DNA of 64,000 nt, taken from NCBI RefSeq assembly GCF_018129995.1, contig NZ_JAFCKS010000001.1, positions 593,001 through 657,000 of the forward strand. The letters are read 5' to 3'. The notes below the pieces were generated by a model that did not search any database, was not told where the DNA came from, and saw nothing but the letters and a program-made list of their open reading frames with translations. Source of the DNA: Bradyrhizobium sp. SZCCT0153 (GTDB lineage: Bacteria; Pseudomonadota; Alphaproteobacteria; Rhizobiales; Xanthobacteraceae). The position numbers and the translations under genes were made by a program. This document shows, one piece after another, positions 38,171 through 48,534 of the stretch; the first letter of the stretch is position 1; every line of letters begins with the position of its first letter.

Positions 38171-38542
38171 ATGCGCGGCCATAGCGACAAATCCATCCGA
38201 CTCGCGCGACGCTTGCGCGTCGATCAAACAGATGCGGAGACGGTTCTCTGGAATCGCATTCGCGGTCGGCGGATCGACGGCAACAAGTTCGTCCGGCAAG
38301 AGCCTATTATCGGCTACATCTGCGATTTCGTGTGCCGTGAGAAGCGGATCGTCATTGAAGTCGACGGCGGGCAGCACAATGAATCGGCAGCAGATGCGAT
38401 CCGGGATGAACGCCTGCGCGAAAAAGGATATAAGATCCTTCGGTTCTGGAACAACGACGTGCTCGGAAATATCGAGGGCGTTTTGACCATTATTCAAACC
38501 GAACTCGCGGAGGCGGCCCCTCACCCCACCCTCTCCCCGTAA
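38171..38542 (+). CDS. DUF559 (Vsr-like, restriction-endonuclease-fold) protein
   Basis: 123 residues. ARRLRVDQTDAETVLWNRIR, NKFVRQEPIIGYICDFVCRE and KRIVIEVDGGQHNESAADAI carry the D...ExD/Q pattern of the PD-(D/E)XK nuclease fold; RDERLREKGYKILRFWNNDV is the usual C-terminal part. The last residues (PHPTLSP) are encoded by the following family A palindrome, and another palindrome lies 18 bp upstream. ATG 38171 is used; a GTG at 38156 is in frame. Activity unproven. Confidence 0.82.
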   Translation: MRGHSDKSIRLARRLRVDQTDAETVLWNRIRGRRIDGNKFVRQEPIIGYICDFVCREKRIVIEVDGGQHNESAADAIRDERLREKGYKILRFWNNDVLGNIEGVLTIIQTELAEAAPHPTLSP

Positions 38543-38574
38543 GAACGGGGCGAGGGAGTGAGAGAGCGGTGCCT
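38518..38574. repeat. Family A repeat overlapping the DUF559 3' end
   Basis: CCTCACCCCACCCTCTCCCC-GTAAGAAC-GGGGCGAGGGAGTGAGAG. The left arm supplies the last codons and stop of the DUF559 gene. Confidence 0.8.
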
Positions 38575-38610
38575 CCCTTACGACTATGTGCCTGGTAGGA
38601 GATATCGACG

Positions 38611-38934
38611 ATGTACATCGCCATGAACCGCTTCCGCGTCAGCAAGGGCTCCGAGGCCGCCTTCGAGCAGGTCTGGCTTTCGCGCGACACCCACCTGGAC
38701 AAGGTGCCGGGCTTCGTCGAATTCCATCTGCTGCGCGGCCCCGAGCTCGAGGACCACACGCTGTATGCCTCGCATACTGTGTGGGCGAATTACACGGCGT
38801 TCGAGGCGTGGACCAGGTCCGAGGCGTTTCGCGCGGCGCATGCGCGGGCTGGCGACACCAAGCCGACCTATCTCGGTCATCCCCAGTTCGAGGGCTTCGA
38901 GGTGATGCAGACGGTCGGACGCGGCGCGAAGTAA
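38611..38934 (+). CDS. IsdG-type heme-degrading monooxygenase / ABM-family protein
   Basis: 107-residue dimeric alpha-beta barrel protein (MYIAMNRFRVSKGSEAAFEQ). Asn6, Trp67 and His77 fall at the spacing of the catalytic Asn-Trp-His triad of IsdG heme oxygenases, and VPGFVEFHLLRG is shared with them. Rhizobial relatives (HmuQ/HmuD) degrade heme to free iron. AGGAG precedes the ATG. No heme-transport genes are adjacent, so an ABM-type role on another substrate remains possible. Confidence 0.75.
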   Translation: MYIAMNRFRVSKGSEAAFEQVWLSRDTHLDKVPGFVEFHLLRGPELEDHTLYASHTVWANYTAFEAWTRSEAFRAAHARAGDTKPTYLGHPQFEGFEVMQTVGRGAK

Positions 38935-38952
38935 CGCGCCGCGCCGCTAGGA

Positions 38953-39894
38953 TCAGCCCAGGGTGATCTTGTCGATCTCGGCGAGATCCTCCGTGCCAAG
39001 CTTCCACGCGATCGCCTTCACGTTCTCCTCGACCTGCTCGACGCGGGTGGCGCCGGCGATCACGCTGGAGACTTGCGGCCGCGCGGCAAGCCAGGAGAAG
39101 GCGAGCTCGAGCATGCTGTGCCCGCGCGCCTTCGCGAAGGCCGCGAGCTTCTCCACGATGTCCTCGTTGCGCGGCGTGACGTAGCGGTCGCGCAGCCGCG
39201 GCGTCTGGCCGAAGCGGGTGTCGCCGGGCGCGGCCTCGCCCTTCCTGTATTTGCCGGTCAGAAGCCCGCTTGCGAGCGGGAAGAACGGCAATAATCCGAG
39301 CTTGTATTCCGCTGCTGCCGGCAGCAAATCCTTCTCGATGTCGCGCACCACGAGGGAATATTCGTCCTGGCAGGAGACGAAGCGGCTGACATTCATCGCG
39401 CGTGCGACGTACTCCGCCTCCGCGATGCGCCAGGCCGGAAAGTTGGAATTTCCGATGTAGCGCACCTTGCCCTGACGGACGAGATCGTCGAGCGCGCGCA
39501 GGCTCTCCTCGATCGGCGTCAGCGGATCATAATCGTGCTGCTGGTAGAGATCGATGTAGTCGGTCTTCAGTCGCGTCAGGCTCGCCTCGACGGCGTTCAT
39601 GATGTAGCGGCGGGAGGCGCCCTGCCTGGTTCCGTCCTCCGCCATCGGCTTGGAATATTTCGTCGCCAGCACGATGTCCTTGCGGCGATCGCCGAGCACG
39701 GTGCCGAGCACCGTCTCCGATCCGCCCATTGCGGAATAGATGTCGGCGGTGTCGAACAGCGTGATGCCGAGATCGAGCGCGCGGTGGATCACCTTGCGCG
39801 AGGCCTCCAGGTCGATGCGCTGGCCGAAATTGTTGCAGCCGAGCCCGACCGCGGACACGCGCAGGCCGGAGGCGCCGAGATTACGAATTTCCAT
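38953..39894 (-). CDS. Aldo/keto reductase
   Basis: A 313-residue TIM-barrel NADPH oxidoreductase. The catalytic tetrad is visible: D48 and Y53 (LFDTADIYSAMGGSE), K79 (VLATKYSKP), H120 (YIDLYQQHDYDP). LPFFPLASGLLTGKYRKGEA and SVIAGATRVEQVEENVKA complete the cofactor site. It belongs with the YccK/Gfo-like AKRs; substrate unknown. Convergent with the IsdG-like gene. Confidence 0.92.
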   Translation of the reverse strand: MEIRNLGASGLRVSAVGLGCNNFGQRIDLEASRKVIHRALDLGITLFDTADIYSAMGGSETVLGTVLGDRRKDIVLATKYSKPMAEDGTRQGASRRYIMNAVEASLTRLKTDYIDLYQQHDYDPLTPIEESLRALDDLVRQGKVRYIGNSNFPAWRIAEAEYVARAMNVSRFVSCQDEYSLVVRDIEKDLLPAAAEYKLGLLPFFPLASGLLTGKYRKGEAAPGDTRFGQTPRLRDRYVTPRNEDIVEKLAAFAKARGHSMLELAFSWLAARPQVSSVIAGATRVEQVEENVKAIAWKLGTEDLAEIDKITLG

Positions 39895-40150
39895 GAAAGA
39901 TCCTGTCGGAGATGGTCAGCGGCGCATTGTGACCACCGCGCGCCGCGGCAGCAAGCGGCCCGCTGCGCTGCTGCCATGCCGGCAGAGCGGACAAAAAAAT
40001 GCGGCCCCTGTCAGACGCGGCGACTGACGGGGACCGCTTTGGGGCGCTTGATCGGTGACGGGGGGCCTGATCAGACGCAGGTGCAGCCTAATCCCGGAGT
40101 GTTACGCGCCGGTGACAGGTAAAGTTATCCACAGGCCGCGACCGCGAGGA

Positions 40151-40606
40151 TCAGAAGATCTTGCGATAGACGATGAAGCCGGAGCGCTCGGCGACCTTGT
40201 CGTACAGGCTCTGTGCCGTGACATTGGTCTCGTGCGTCTGCCAATAGACGCGCGGGGATCCTGCGACTTTCGCACGCTCGTAGACGCCATGGATCAGCGC
40301 CGAGCCGACACCCTTGCCGCGTGCGGCCTCGGTCGTGAACAGGTCCTGCAAATAGCACGACGGCTCGATCGCGGTGGTGCTGCGATGAAACAGGTAATGC
40401 GTCAGCCCGAGCAGACGGCCGTCGCCTTCGGCGACCAGCGCATGCACCGGCTCATAGGCGTCGAAGAAGCGCTGCCACGTCATGCGCGTGACCTCGGGTG
40501 CGAGCGCGGTCTGGCCGGAGCGGCCGTAGAAGGCGTTGTAGCCGTCCCATAGCGGCAGCCATTGATCATAGTCCTGCTTGGTGACGGAGCGAATGGTGAG
40601 CGACAT
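40151..40606 (-). CDS. GNAT-family N-acetyltransferase
   Basis: 151 residues. MSLTIRSVTKQDYDQWLPLW opens the fold; LQDLFTTEAARGKGVGSALI contains the acetyl-CoA motif (RGKGVGSA), and VYWQTHETNVTAQSLYDKVA with GFIVYRK is the usual end. Acceptor unknown. Confidence 0.9.
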   Translation of the reverse strand: MSLTIRSVTKQDYDQWLPLWDGYNAFYGRSGQTALAPEVTRMTWQRFFDAYEPVHALVAEGDGRLLGLTHYLFHRSTTAIEPSCYLQDLFTTEAARGKGVGSALIHGVYERAKVAGSPRVYWQTHETNVTAQSLYDKVAERSGFIVYRKIF

Positions 40607-40696
40607 GTGAACTTCCGCAGGAGGACGCCAGGCAAAGAGCCGGTGAGGTGTCCTTCATACGTGATGATCGGCGCATCAATCAATCGCGCTTGTGCC

Positions 40697-41560
40697 TCAC
40701 TCCGCGACGCGCAAGTACCGGATCAGCTTGCGGCTGGCGGGATCGCGCAGCGAGCGGTAGTAGTCGGCGCGCGACGGCGCATCGGTGTGCCGGACGAGGT
40801 CGGTCACGGGAGTGTAGCTCAGCATGCGGCCGCCATCGGGCAGCGCGGCACAGACGAAGCGCAGCACCTCGCCGTTGCGCAAGGCGATGTCGAACGGCGT
40901 GGCATCGCCGATCCGCACCGTCTCCATGCGCTGGGCGATGAAGGTGCCGAGCTCGTCCTCGGGCAGTTCGAATGCACCGGTGTCGCGGCCGTGATACATC
41001 AGCGCGATGAAGGGCGGCCTGCCGTCGGCGACGTCGTCCGGCACCGCAAAATAATCGCGGAACGCACGGTTGATGAATTCGGCACGCGTCTCGGCATCGA
41101 GCAGCACGATGCCGATATCGACCCGGTCGAGCGCGGCCGACAGCCGCGCCGCAGTGGCGTGGTTGCGGCGCTCGGCGGCGAACGTGCCGAGCAGCCGCGC
41201 GCGCATCACGCCGGTGATCGCCGCGGTGCCCGCGGCCGTGATCGCGAGCAGGCCGAGTTGGAGCAGATCTGCCGGCGCATGAAACGGGCCGGCGCCATGG
41301 GCGAGGAACAGCAGCGCTGCGCCGATCACCGCGAGCGCCGCGCTGCTCATGGCGGAGGCGAAGCCCGACAATGCGCCGGCCAAGGCTACGACGCAGACGA
41401 ACAGCGGCGCAGGCGAGGGGACGGGGACAAAACGATCGAGCAGGATCGCCAGCAGCGTGATCGCTGCCGTCAGCGCCGGACCGGAAATGGCACGCCATCC
41501 GAACCGCATGAGCCTGGCCCGTTCCTCCCTGAACGAGATAAGGCCGCCAGACTGACCCAT
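40697..41560 (-). CDS. Membrane protein with cytosolic PAS domain
   Basis: 287 residues. Three or four hydrophobic helices in the first ~125 residues (ALTAAITLLAILLDRFVPVP, FVCVVALAGALSGFASAM, LAVIGAALLFLAHGAG) resemble the DUF4118 sensor region. They are followed by a PAS fold at about 140-255 (LSAALDRVDIGIVLLDAETR, AEFINRAFRDYF). There is no kinase, GGDEF or HTH output, so it may act through a partner. A start at 41509 is possible. Confidence 0.75.
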   Translation of the reverse strand: MGQSGGLISFREERARLMRFGWRAISGPALTAAITLLAILLDRFVPVPSPAPLFVCVVALAGALSGFASAMSSAALAVIGAALLFLAHGAGPFHAPADLLQLGLLAITAAGTAAITGVMRARLLGTFAAERRNHATAARLSAALDRVDIGIVLLDAETRAEFINRAFRDYFAVPDDVADGRPPFIALMYHGRDTGAFELPEDELGTFIAQRMETVRIGDATPFDIALRNGEVLRFVCAALPDGGRMLSYTPVTDLVRHTDAPSRADYYRSLRDPASRKLIRYLRVAE

Positions 41561-41638
41561 GGTTGCAGGAGCGCAATGCGATTTCGTGCGGGGCGCTTAA
41601 GGTGCGCTTGCCTGCAAGCGCAAAGCTTTCGGTTGTTT

Positions 41639-41797
41639 TTAGACCAAATGCACGGACCGCTCGCGCTGTTGCAGCGCGGGCGCGTTCAGCGTCGATATCC
41701 CCGGGCCTTTGCGCGTGCCGACGAATATCAACAGCGACGCCGCGACGAGGATGGCCGCAGTCAGGGTGATTGCAACGACTAACACAGGTGATTTCAT
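41639..41797 (-). CDS. Small single-pass membrane protein (52 residues)
   Basis: MKSPVLVVAITLTAAILVAA then SLLIFVGTRKGPG. One N-terminal membrane helix and a short soluble tail (ISTLNAPALQQRERSVHLV). AGGA is well placed before the ATG. It lies 73 bp from the next small membrane protein gene on the same strand. Unknown function. Confidence 0.55.
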   Translation of the reverse strand: MKSPVLVVAITLTAAILVAASLLIFVGTRKGPGISTLNAPALQQRERSVHLV

Positions 41798-41870
41798 CGA
41801 CGTCCTGTCGCGATGCCGGTCGGCGCGGGCCACGCGGCGCCTTGAAGGCGGGTCCAGGATGAAACGGGAA

Positions 41871-42047
41871 TCAGACCGGCAGGCCCATCGCCATGGTCGC
41901 CTTGGTCGACAGCACCGTCAGGGTGACGATCAGGCACAGCGAGAGCGCGGCGACGGCAAGCGAGGCCGCGACCGCGTTGGTCAGCCGGGAAGACGAAACG
42001 GTAGCGGGATGGCCTTGAAAGCCTGCCGTGCCGGACGCCCGAGTCAT
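41871..42047 (-). CDS. Small single-pass membrane protein (58 residues)
   Basis: MTRASGTAGFQGHPATVSSS then one helix NAVAASLAVAALSLCLIVTL, ending AMGLPV. AAGGA lies 9 nt before the ATG. Upstream of and on the same strand as the 52-residue gene; the two may be co-transcribed. No family recognised. Confidence 0.5.
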   Translation of the reverse strand: MTRASGTAGFQGHPATVSSSRLTNAVAASLAVAALSLCLIVTLTVLSTKATMAMGLPV

Positions 42048-42199
42048 TGTCTAAATCCTTCAACGCACGAGCGAATCACCCGCGACTCGCGCAATTTCCC
42101 TGTTTCAACCGGCAATATTGCGGCGGCTATCCTGCCGAAAATGGCGACAATGCGGCAAAGGTCACGCTTGTGCCCGCTATTCGTTGGAGCGGGCGCCCG

Positions 42200-42850
42200 T
42201 CAGGCGCCCGCAGCGATGCTGGCGGGGGCCTCGACATCGGCCGGTCGCCAGTCCATCGCCACGAAGCCGGGGGCAGCCTCCACCCGTTTCAGCCAGTCCC
42301 GGATCGCCGGGAAGGTCGAAAGATCGAAGTCGCAGCGGTCGGCGAGGTGGGTGTAGCCGTACAGCGCGATGTCGGCGACCGTGAGCTGCCGCGCGGCAAA
42401 ATAGGCGTTGGTCTTGAGGTGGTTCTCCATCACCTGGAGCGCCCCATAACCACGCTCCATCCAGTCTTCCAGGGAGTGGGTCTGGAGATCGCGGCCGCCC
42501 TTGACCAGCGACAGCCAGAAATAGGCGGCGCCGATGTTCGGCTCCAGCGCGTGCTGTTCGAAGAACATCCATTGCAGCGCTTCGGCGCGGTCGATCCGGT
42601 TCTCCGGCGCGAGCGGTGTTCCGACGGCAACATACCAGAGGATGGCGTTGGACTCGGCGAGATAGCGGTCGTCGCCGACCTCGAGCAGCGGCACCTGGCC
42701 GGACGGGTTCTTGGTCAGAAAGTCCGGCGTGCGGCTCTCGCCGCGCAGAATGTCCACCTCGACCGCTTCGTAAGGCACGTTCAACAGCGCCAGCGCAAGG
42801 CGGACCTTGTAGCTGTTGCCCGAGCGCTGCATCGAATAGAGCTTGTACAT
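42200..42850 (-). CDS. Glutathione S-transferase family protein
   Basis: 216 residues. MYKLYSMQRSGNSYKVRLAL (active-site Ser region), FLTKNPSGQVPLLEVGDDRY (cis-Pro) and LAESNAILWYVAVGTPL (the ES glutathione contact), then LTVADIALYGYTHLADRCDF in the helical domain. ATG 42850 is preferred over a longer frame to 42982. The same type is encoded at 61658. Confidence 0.9.
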   Translation of the reverse strand: MYKLYSMQRSGNSYKVRLALALLNVPYEAVEVDILRGESRTPDFLTKNPSGQVPLLEVGDDRYLAESNAILWYVAVGTPLAPENRIDRAEALQWMFFEQHALEPNIGAAYFWLSLVKGGRDLQTHSLEDWMERGYGALQVMENHLKTNAYFAARQLTVADIALYGYTHLADRCDFDLSTFPAIRDWLKRVEAAPGFVAMDWRPADVEAPASIAAGA

Positions 42851-44612
<1,762 letters not shown>

Positions 44613-44635
44613 GCCTGTCGCGACAACACATCGAC

Positions 44636-44661
44636 AAGGCCCGCTTCGGCGGGCCTTTTTT
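44636..44661 (+). terminator. Rho-independent terminator after the aminotransferase gene
   Basis: AAGGCCCGC-TTCG-GCGGGCCTT, a perfect 9-bp stem with a UUCG-type tetraloop, ends in six T residues, 23 nt after the stop codon. Confidence 0.92.
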
Positions 44662-44769
44662 ATTGCTTCACGAAATCTGGCACCGGCATCACACTTGTGG
44701 CATAGAACTCCCGCGCGGCTTTTACCGCGCCCTTTCTGCTCCCATCGCATTCATCGCCGGAGACATTTC

Positions 44770-45249
44770 ATGCGTCGTTCGTTCATCTTCGCGGGGCTCG
44801 CTGCCGCCAGCCTCGTTGCGTCCGTCGCGAGCACGAGCGCGCAACAGCGGATGGTGCGGGTCGGCGTGCTCGAATGCCGCGGCGGTGCCAGCGTCGGCTT
44901 CGTGGTGGGATCGGTGACTCATCTCGGCTGCGTGCTGCGCGCCGAGGGTCTGCCCGAAGACCGCTACGTCGCGACCATTCGCAAGGTCGGCCTCGACATC
45001 GGCATCACCCAGGAGACGGCGCTGGCCTGGGGCGTGTTCGCACCGGTCGACCGGCTCGGACCGGGCGATCTCTCCGGCACCTATGCGGGCGCGCAGGGCA
45101 GCGCGTCGGTCGGCGTCGGCCTCGGCGGCAACGTGCTGGTCGGCGGCTCCAACAATTCGATCGCGCTCCAGCCGCTCAGCGTGCAGGGCCAGGTCGGCCT
45201 CAACGTCGCCGCCGGCCTCGAGAGCCTGGAACTTCGTCCGGGCCGTTGA
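44770..45249 (+). CDS. DUF992 exported protein
   Basis: 159 residues. Signal peptide RRSFIFAGLAAASLVASVAS-TSAQ; the mature part matches DUF992: VRVGVLECRGGASVGFVVGS, RKVGLDIGITQETALAWGVF, LSGTYAGAQGSASVGVGLGG and LQPLSVQGQVGLNVAAGLES. It has two cysteines that could form a disulfide. Periplasmic protein of unknown role, common in rhizobia. Confidence 0.88.
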   Translation: MRRSFIFAGLAAASLVASVASTSAQQRMVRVGVLECRGGASVGFVVGSVTHLGCVLRAEGLPEDRYVATIRKVGLDIGITQETALAWGVFAPVDRLGPGDLSGTYAGAQGSASVGVGLGGNVLVGGSNNSIALQPLSVQGQVGLNVAAGLESLELRPGR

Positions 45250-45401
45250 CGAATTCGCGACGGGAATCGCGCCGGCCGGCACGATCCCGGCATCGACGCA
45301 CCGCAGCGACGTTTGACGCTTGCCAAATCTCGGGGACGGGCAGAGCATCTGCGTTTGCCGACCCAATCATGGGCCGAGCTCCACACCAAGGAGGCGGCGA
45401 A

Positions 45402-47450
45402 ATGGGACAAGACGTCAGAAGTCCCCGAGGTCCACGGTGCATAGCGCTGGTGGGCCCTTTCCAAAGCGGTAAAACCACACTTCTCGAAGCAATACTGGCG
45501 CGAACGGGCGCCATCCCGCGCGCCGGCAGCGTCGATGCCGGAACTTCCGTCGGCGACGCCGCGCCCGAGGCCCGCCATCACAAGATGACCGTCGGGCTGA
45601 CTGCCGCCACCACGATTTTCATGGGCGACAGCTACACCTTCCTCGATTGTCCGGGTTCCGTCGAGTTCGCCCACGACATGCGCGCCGCGTTGCCCGCGGT
45701 CGACGCCGCAATCGTGGTCTGCGAAGCCGACGAGAAGAAGCTGCCGCAACTTCAGATCATCCTGCGCGAGCTGGAGGAGATGAAGATCCCGCGTTTCCTG
45801 TTCCTCAACAAGATCGACCGCGCCAACAAGCGCATCCGCGAGACGCTCGCAACGCTCCAGCCCGCCTCGCGCGTGCCGCTGGTGCTGCGCCAGATCCCGA
45901 TCTGGAAGGACGAGCTGATCGAGGGCTTCGTCGATCTCGCGCTGGAGCGTGCGTTCATCTATCGCGAGCACAAGGCTTCCGAGGTCATCGGGCTCGAAGG
46001 CGGCGATCTCGATCGCGAGAAGGAAGCCCGCTTCTCGATGCTGGAGAAGCTCGCCGATCACGACGATGCGCTGATGGAACAATTGCTCGAGGACATCCAG
46101 CCGCCGCGTGATGCCGTGTTCGACGATCTCGCCCGTGAATTGCGCGAAGGGCTGATCTGTCCCGTGCTGCTGGGCGCGGCCGCGCGCGAGAACGGCGTGC
46201 TGCGCTTGATGAAGGCGCTGCGTCACGAGGCGCCCGGCATTGAGGAAACCGCAAAACGTCTCGGCGTTTCCGAGAGCAAGGACGCGCTCGGCTTCGTCTT
46301 CAAGACGCTGCATTCCCAGCACGGCGGCAAGCTCTCGCTGACACGGCTGCTCGCCGGCCATCTCGACGACGGTGCCACGCTGCAATCCTCCTCCGGCGGG
46401 ACCAGCCGCATCTCCGGCATCCTCGCCGTCACCGGCGCCTACGACACCAAGCGTGCCGCGGCGGACGCCGGCGACACGGTGGCGCTCGCCAAGCTCGATC
46501 TGATCAAGACCGGCGACACGGTCTCGAACGGCAAGTCGCCGCCGGCAGCGCTGGTCGCCGCGGAGCCGACAGCGCCGGTGCTCGCGGTCTCGATCGCTGC
46601 CACCGATCGCAAGGACGATGTGAAGCTCGGCCAGGCGATGGCGCGGCTGCACGAGGAGGACCCCTCGCTGGTGGTCGTGCAGAATGCCCAGACCCACGAC
46701 ACCGTGCTGTGGGGGCAGGGCGAGATGCATTTGCGGGTCGCCGGCGAGCGGTTGCGCGACCGCTTCGGCGTCAAGGTCACCTCGCATCCGCCTGCGATCG
46801 GCTACCAGGAGACCATCCGCAAGCCGATCATCCAGCGAGGCCGCCACAAGAAGCAGTCCGGCGGCCACGGTCAGTTCGGCGACGTCGTGCTCGACATCAG
46901 ACCGCTGCCGCGCGGCGACGGCTTCAAGTTCGCCGAGAAGGTGGTCGGCGGCGCAGTGCCGCGCAACTACATCGGCGCGGTGGAAGAGGGCGTCGTCGAC
47001 GGGCTCACGCGCGGCCCGCTCGGCTTCCCCGTCACCGATTTGCAGGTGACGCTGACCGATGGCTCCTATCACAGCGTCGATTCTTCCGACCTCGCTTTCC
47101 GCACCGCGGCGCGGATCGGGCTGAACGAAGGCCTGCCGCTATGCCAGTCGGTGTTGCTGGAGCCGATCCACGTGGTCGAGATCGTCTGCCCGACCGATGC
47201 CACCGCCAAGATCAACGCGATCCTGTCGGCGCGGCGTGGCCAGATCCTAGGCTTCGACACCCGCGACGGCTGGAGCGGCTGGGACTGTGTCCGCGCCATG
47301 ATGCCGGAAGCCGAGATAGGCGAGCTCATCGTCGAGCTGCGGTCGGCCACGGCCGGCGCCGGCAGCTTCACCCGCACATTCGACCACATGGCCGAAGTCA
47401 CGGGCCGCGCCGCCGACCAGATCATCGCCGCGCATCAGCACGCGGCGTGA
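45402..47450 (+). CDS. Elongation factor G-like translational GTPase
   Basis: 682 residues with the EF-G layout but distinct from fusA. P-loop GPFQSGKT (18-25), G3 DCPGS (82-86), G4 LNKIDRAN, and EF-G domains III-V (IGYQETIRKPIIQRGRHKKQ, GGHGQFGDVVLDI, DLQVTLTDGSYHSVDSSDLA). In canonical EF-G the G3 motif is DTPGH and the histidine triggers GTP hydrolysis; here it is Ser86. AAGGAGGCGG is an ideal ribosome binding site. Function unproven. Confidence 0.88.
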   Translation: MGQDVRSPRGPRCIALVGPFQSGKTTLLEAILARTGAIPRAGSVDAGTSVGDAAPEARHHKMTVGLTAATTIFMGDSYTFLDCPGSVEFAHDMRAALPAVDAAIVVCEADEKKLPQLQIILRELEEMKIPRFLFLNKIDRANKRIRETLATLQPASRVPLVLRQIPIWKDELIEGFVDLALERAFIYREHKASEVIGLEGGDLDREKEARFSMLEKLADHDDALMEQLLEDIQPPRDAVFDDLARELREGLICPVLLGAAARENGVLRLMKALRHEAPGIEETAKRLGVSESKDALGFVFKTLHSQHGGKLSLTRLLAGHLDDGATLQSSSGGTSRISGILAVTGAYDTKRAAADAGDTVALAKLDLIKTGDTVSNGKSPPAALVAAEPTAPVLAVSIAATDRKDDVKLGQAMARLHEEDPSLVVVQNAQTHDTVLWGQGEMHLRVAGERLRDRFGVKVTSHPPAIGYQETIRKPIIQRGRHKKQSGGHGQFGDVVLDIRPLPRGDGFKFAEKVVGGAVPRNYIGAVEEGVVDGLTRGPLGFPVTDLQVTLTDGSYHSVDSSDLAFRTAARIGLNEGLPLCQSVLLEPIHVVEIVCPTDATAKINAILSARRGQILGFDTRDGWSGWDCVRAMMPEAEIGELIVELRSATAGAGSFTRTFDHMAEVTGRAADQIIAAHQHAA

Positions 47451-47483
47451 TCGGCTTCGCGCGATAAGGGAGGCATCGCTCTC

Positions 47484-47525
47484 TCACTCCACCTCTCCCC
47501 GTTCTCGAGGGGGAGGTGGGGTGAG
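47484..47525. repeat. Family A palindromic repeat
   Basis: CTCACTCCACCTCTCCCCGT-TCTCG-AGGGGGAGGTGGGGTGAG, nearly perfect, between the convergent EF-G-like and AraC genes. Confidence 0.85.
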
Positions 47526-47529
47526 CAGC

Positions 47530-48534
47530 CTATGCCTTTCCTCGGGCTCGCATGAGCGTCTCGGACGGCGGCTCCCCGAACTCAACTCTGTAGGTGTGCG
47601 AAAACTCCCCCATGTGCCAGAAGCCATGAGCGGCAGCGGCGGCCTTGATGTTGGTTCCCGGGTGGGCCTTTGCCAACGCACGGCGAACCATCCAAAGCCT
47701 TTTTATCCGAATGTATCTGTGCAGCGAGATGCCGTGAACGGCCACTATCGCGGCTTGCAACGTTCGCACGGAAGTTCCGAGGGCGAGAGCCAAGTTCTCG
47801 CTGTACATCGCGACGCCGGGTGCTTCCTGGATCATGGCATCGAGCTGGCTAACGAATTTGAGATGGCGATCATAGGACCTCGGACGCGATTCTATTGCGT
47901 CTGGGCGGATCAGGATGTCGTCCAGAGCGGCGTACAGTGTTTCCTGCATGTCAGGCGCTTGTTGCGCGAAGTCATCTGCTACCGGGCAAGCGGATGCCGC
48001 TTTGGCGATGTTCCACAAGACCCGCTGCAAATAATGCATCTGTTGAGCGGTGGCGCCAAAAAGGCCCAAGCCCTGCTCGACGTCCGCCCACCCTCTCGTG
48101 CGCATTGCCGTCCCGAGGCGGACCAGCGCGTATGTGTTTGGATACGGTTCGACCACACGGCAGGGCACAATTCCCCGCAGAAGGACAACTCCATCGCCTC
48201 TGACTTGCTGACCGTTTACGGTGTGGCAATGATCGTCGGACATTGGCACGACCAAGCCGCAGGTATCAGAGCCGAGATCGCCTTCATATTCGCGAGCGAA
48301 CGATCGTTGCAGCACCAAGCGGCACTCCGGCAAAGCCAGCGTCGCGCGATGAATGGATGCTGACGCAGGATCGAGCGCGACCGTTCTTGAAGTGCCGAGG
48401 ATGCCGCTCGGGCGAAATTGTTCAAAAGTCGCGAAGTGATCGGTCCGCAGCACCGCCGAGCGTCTCAGTCCGCAAAAACCCGGGGAGCACCCGGCTTGAT
48501 CTTGAGAGCCGTCAAGGGCGCTTAGGTGGCGCAT
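47530..48534 (-). CDS. AraC-family transcriptional regulator
   Basis: 334 residues. Two C-terminal helix-turn-helix units at about 230-330: ENLALALGTSVRTLQAAIVA, HGISLHRYIRIKRLWMVRRA, ALAKAHPGTNIKAAAAAHGF, WHMGEFSHTYRVEFGEPPSE. The N-terminal ~210 residues are the effector part, of no clear fold (some similarity to the AraC_binding_2 type). Its ATG overlaps the end of the 99-residue gene by 13 nt. Confidence 0.85.
   Translation of the reverse strand: MRHLSALDGSQDQAGCSPGFCGLRRSAVLRTDHFATFEQFRPSGILGTSRTVALDPASASIHRATLALPECRLVLQRSFAREYEGDLGSDTCGLVVPMSDDHCHTVNGQQVRGDGVVLLRGIVPCRVVEPYPNTYALVRLGTAMRTRGWADVEQGLGLFGATAQQMHYLQRVLWNIAKAASACPVADDFAQQAPDMQETLYAALDDILIRPDAIESRPRSYDRHLKFVSQLDAMIQEAPGVAMYSENLALALGTSVRTLQAAIVAVHGISLHRYIRIKRLWMVRRALAKAHPGTNIKAAAAAHGFWHMGEFSHTYRVEFGEPPSETLMRARGKA

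Noticed and set aside
38171..38542. Calling the DUF559 gene a Vsr mismatch endonuclease
   Set aside because: Fold similarity only; no cytosine methyltransferase gene is nearby and the protein lacks the full Vsr signature.
38611..38934. Naming the ABM-family gene hmuQ or hmuD
   Set aside because: The triad fits, but I cannot tell orthologue from paralogue without a search and the heme locus is not adjacent.
45081..47072. A 663-codon open frame antisense to the EF-G-like gene
   Set aside because: Same reason: shadow of a GC-rich gene; no ribosome binding site or recognisable motif.
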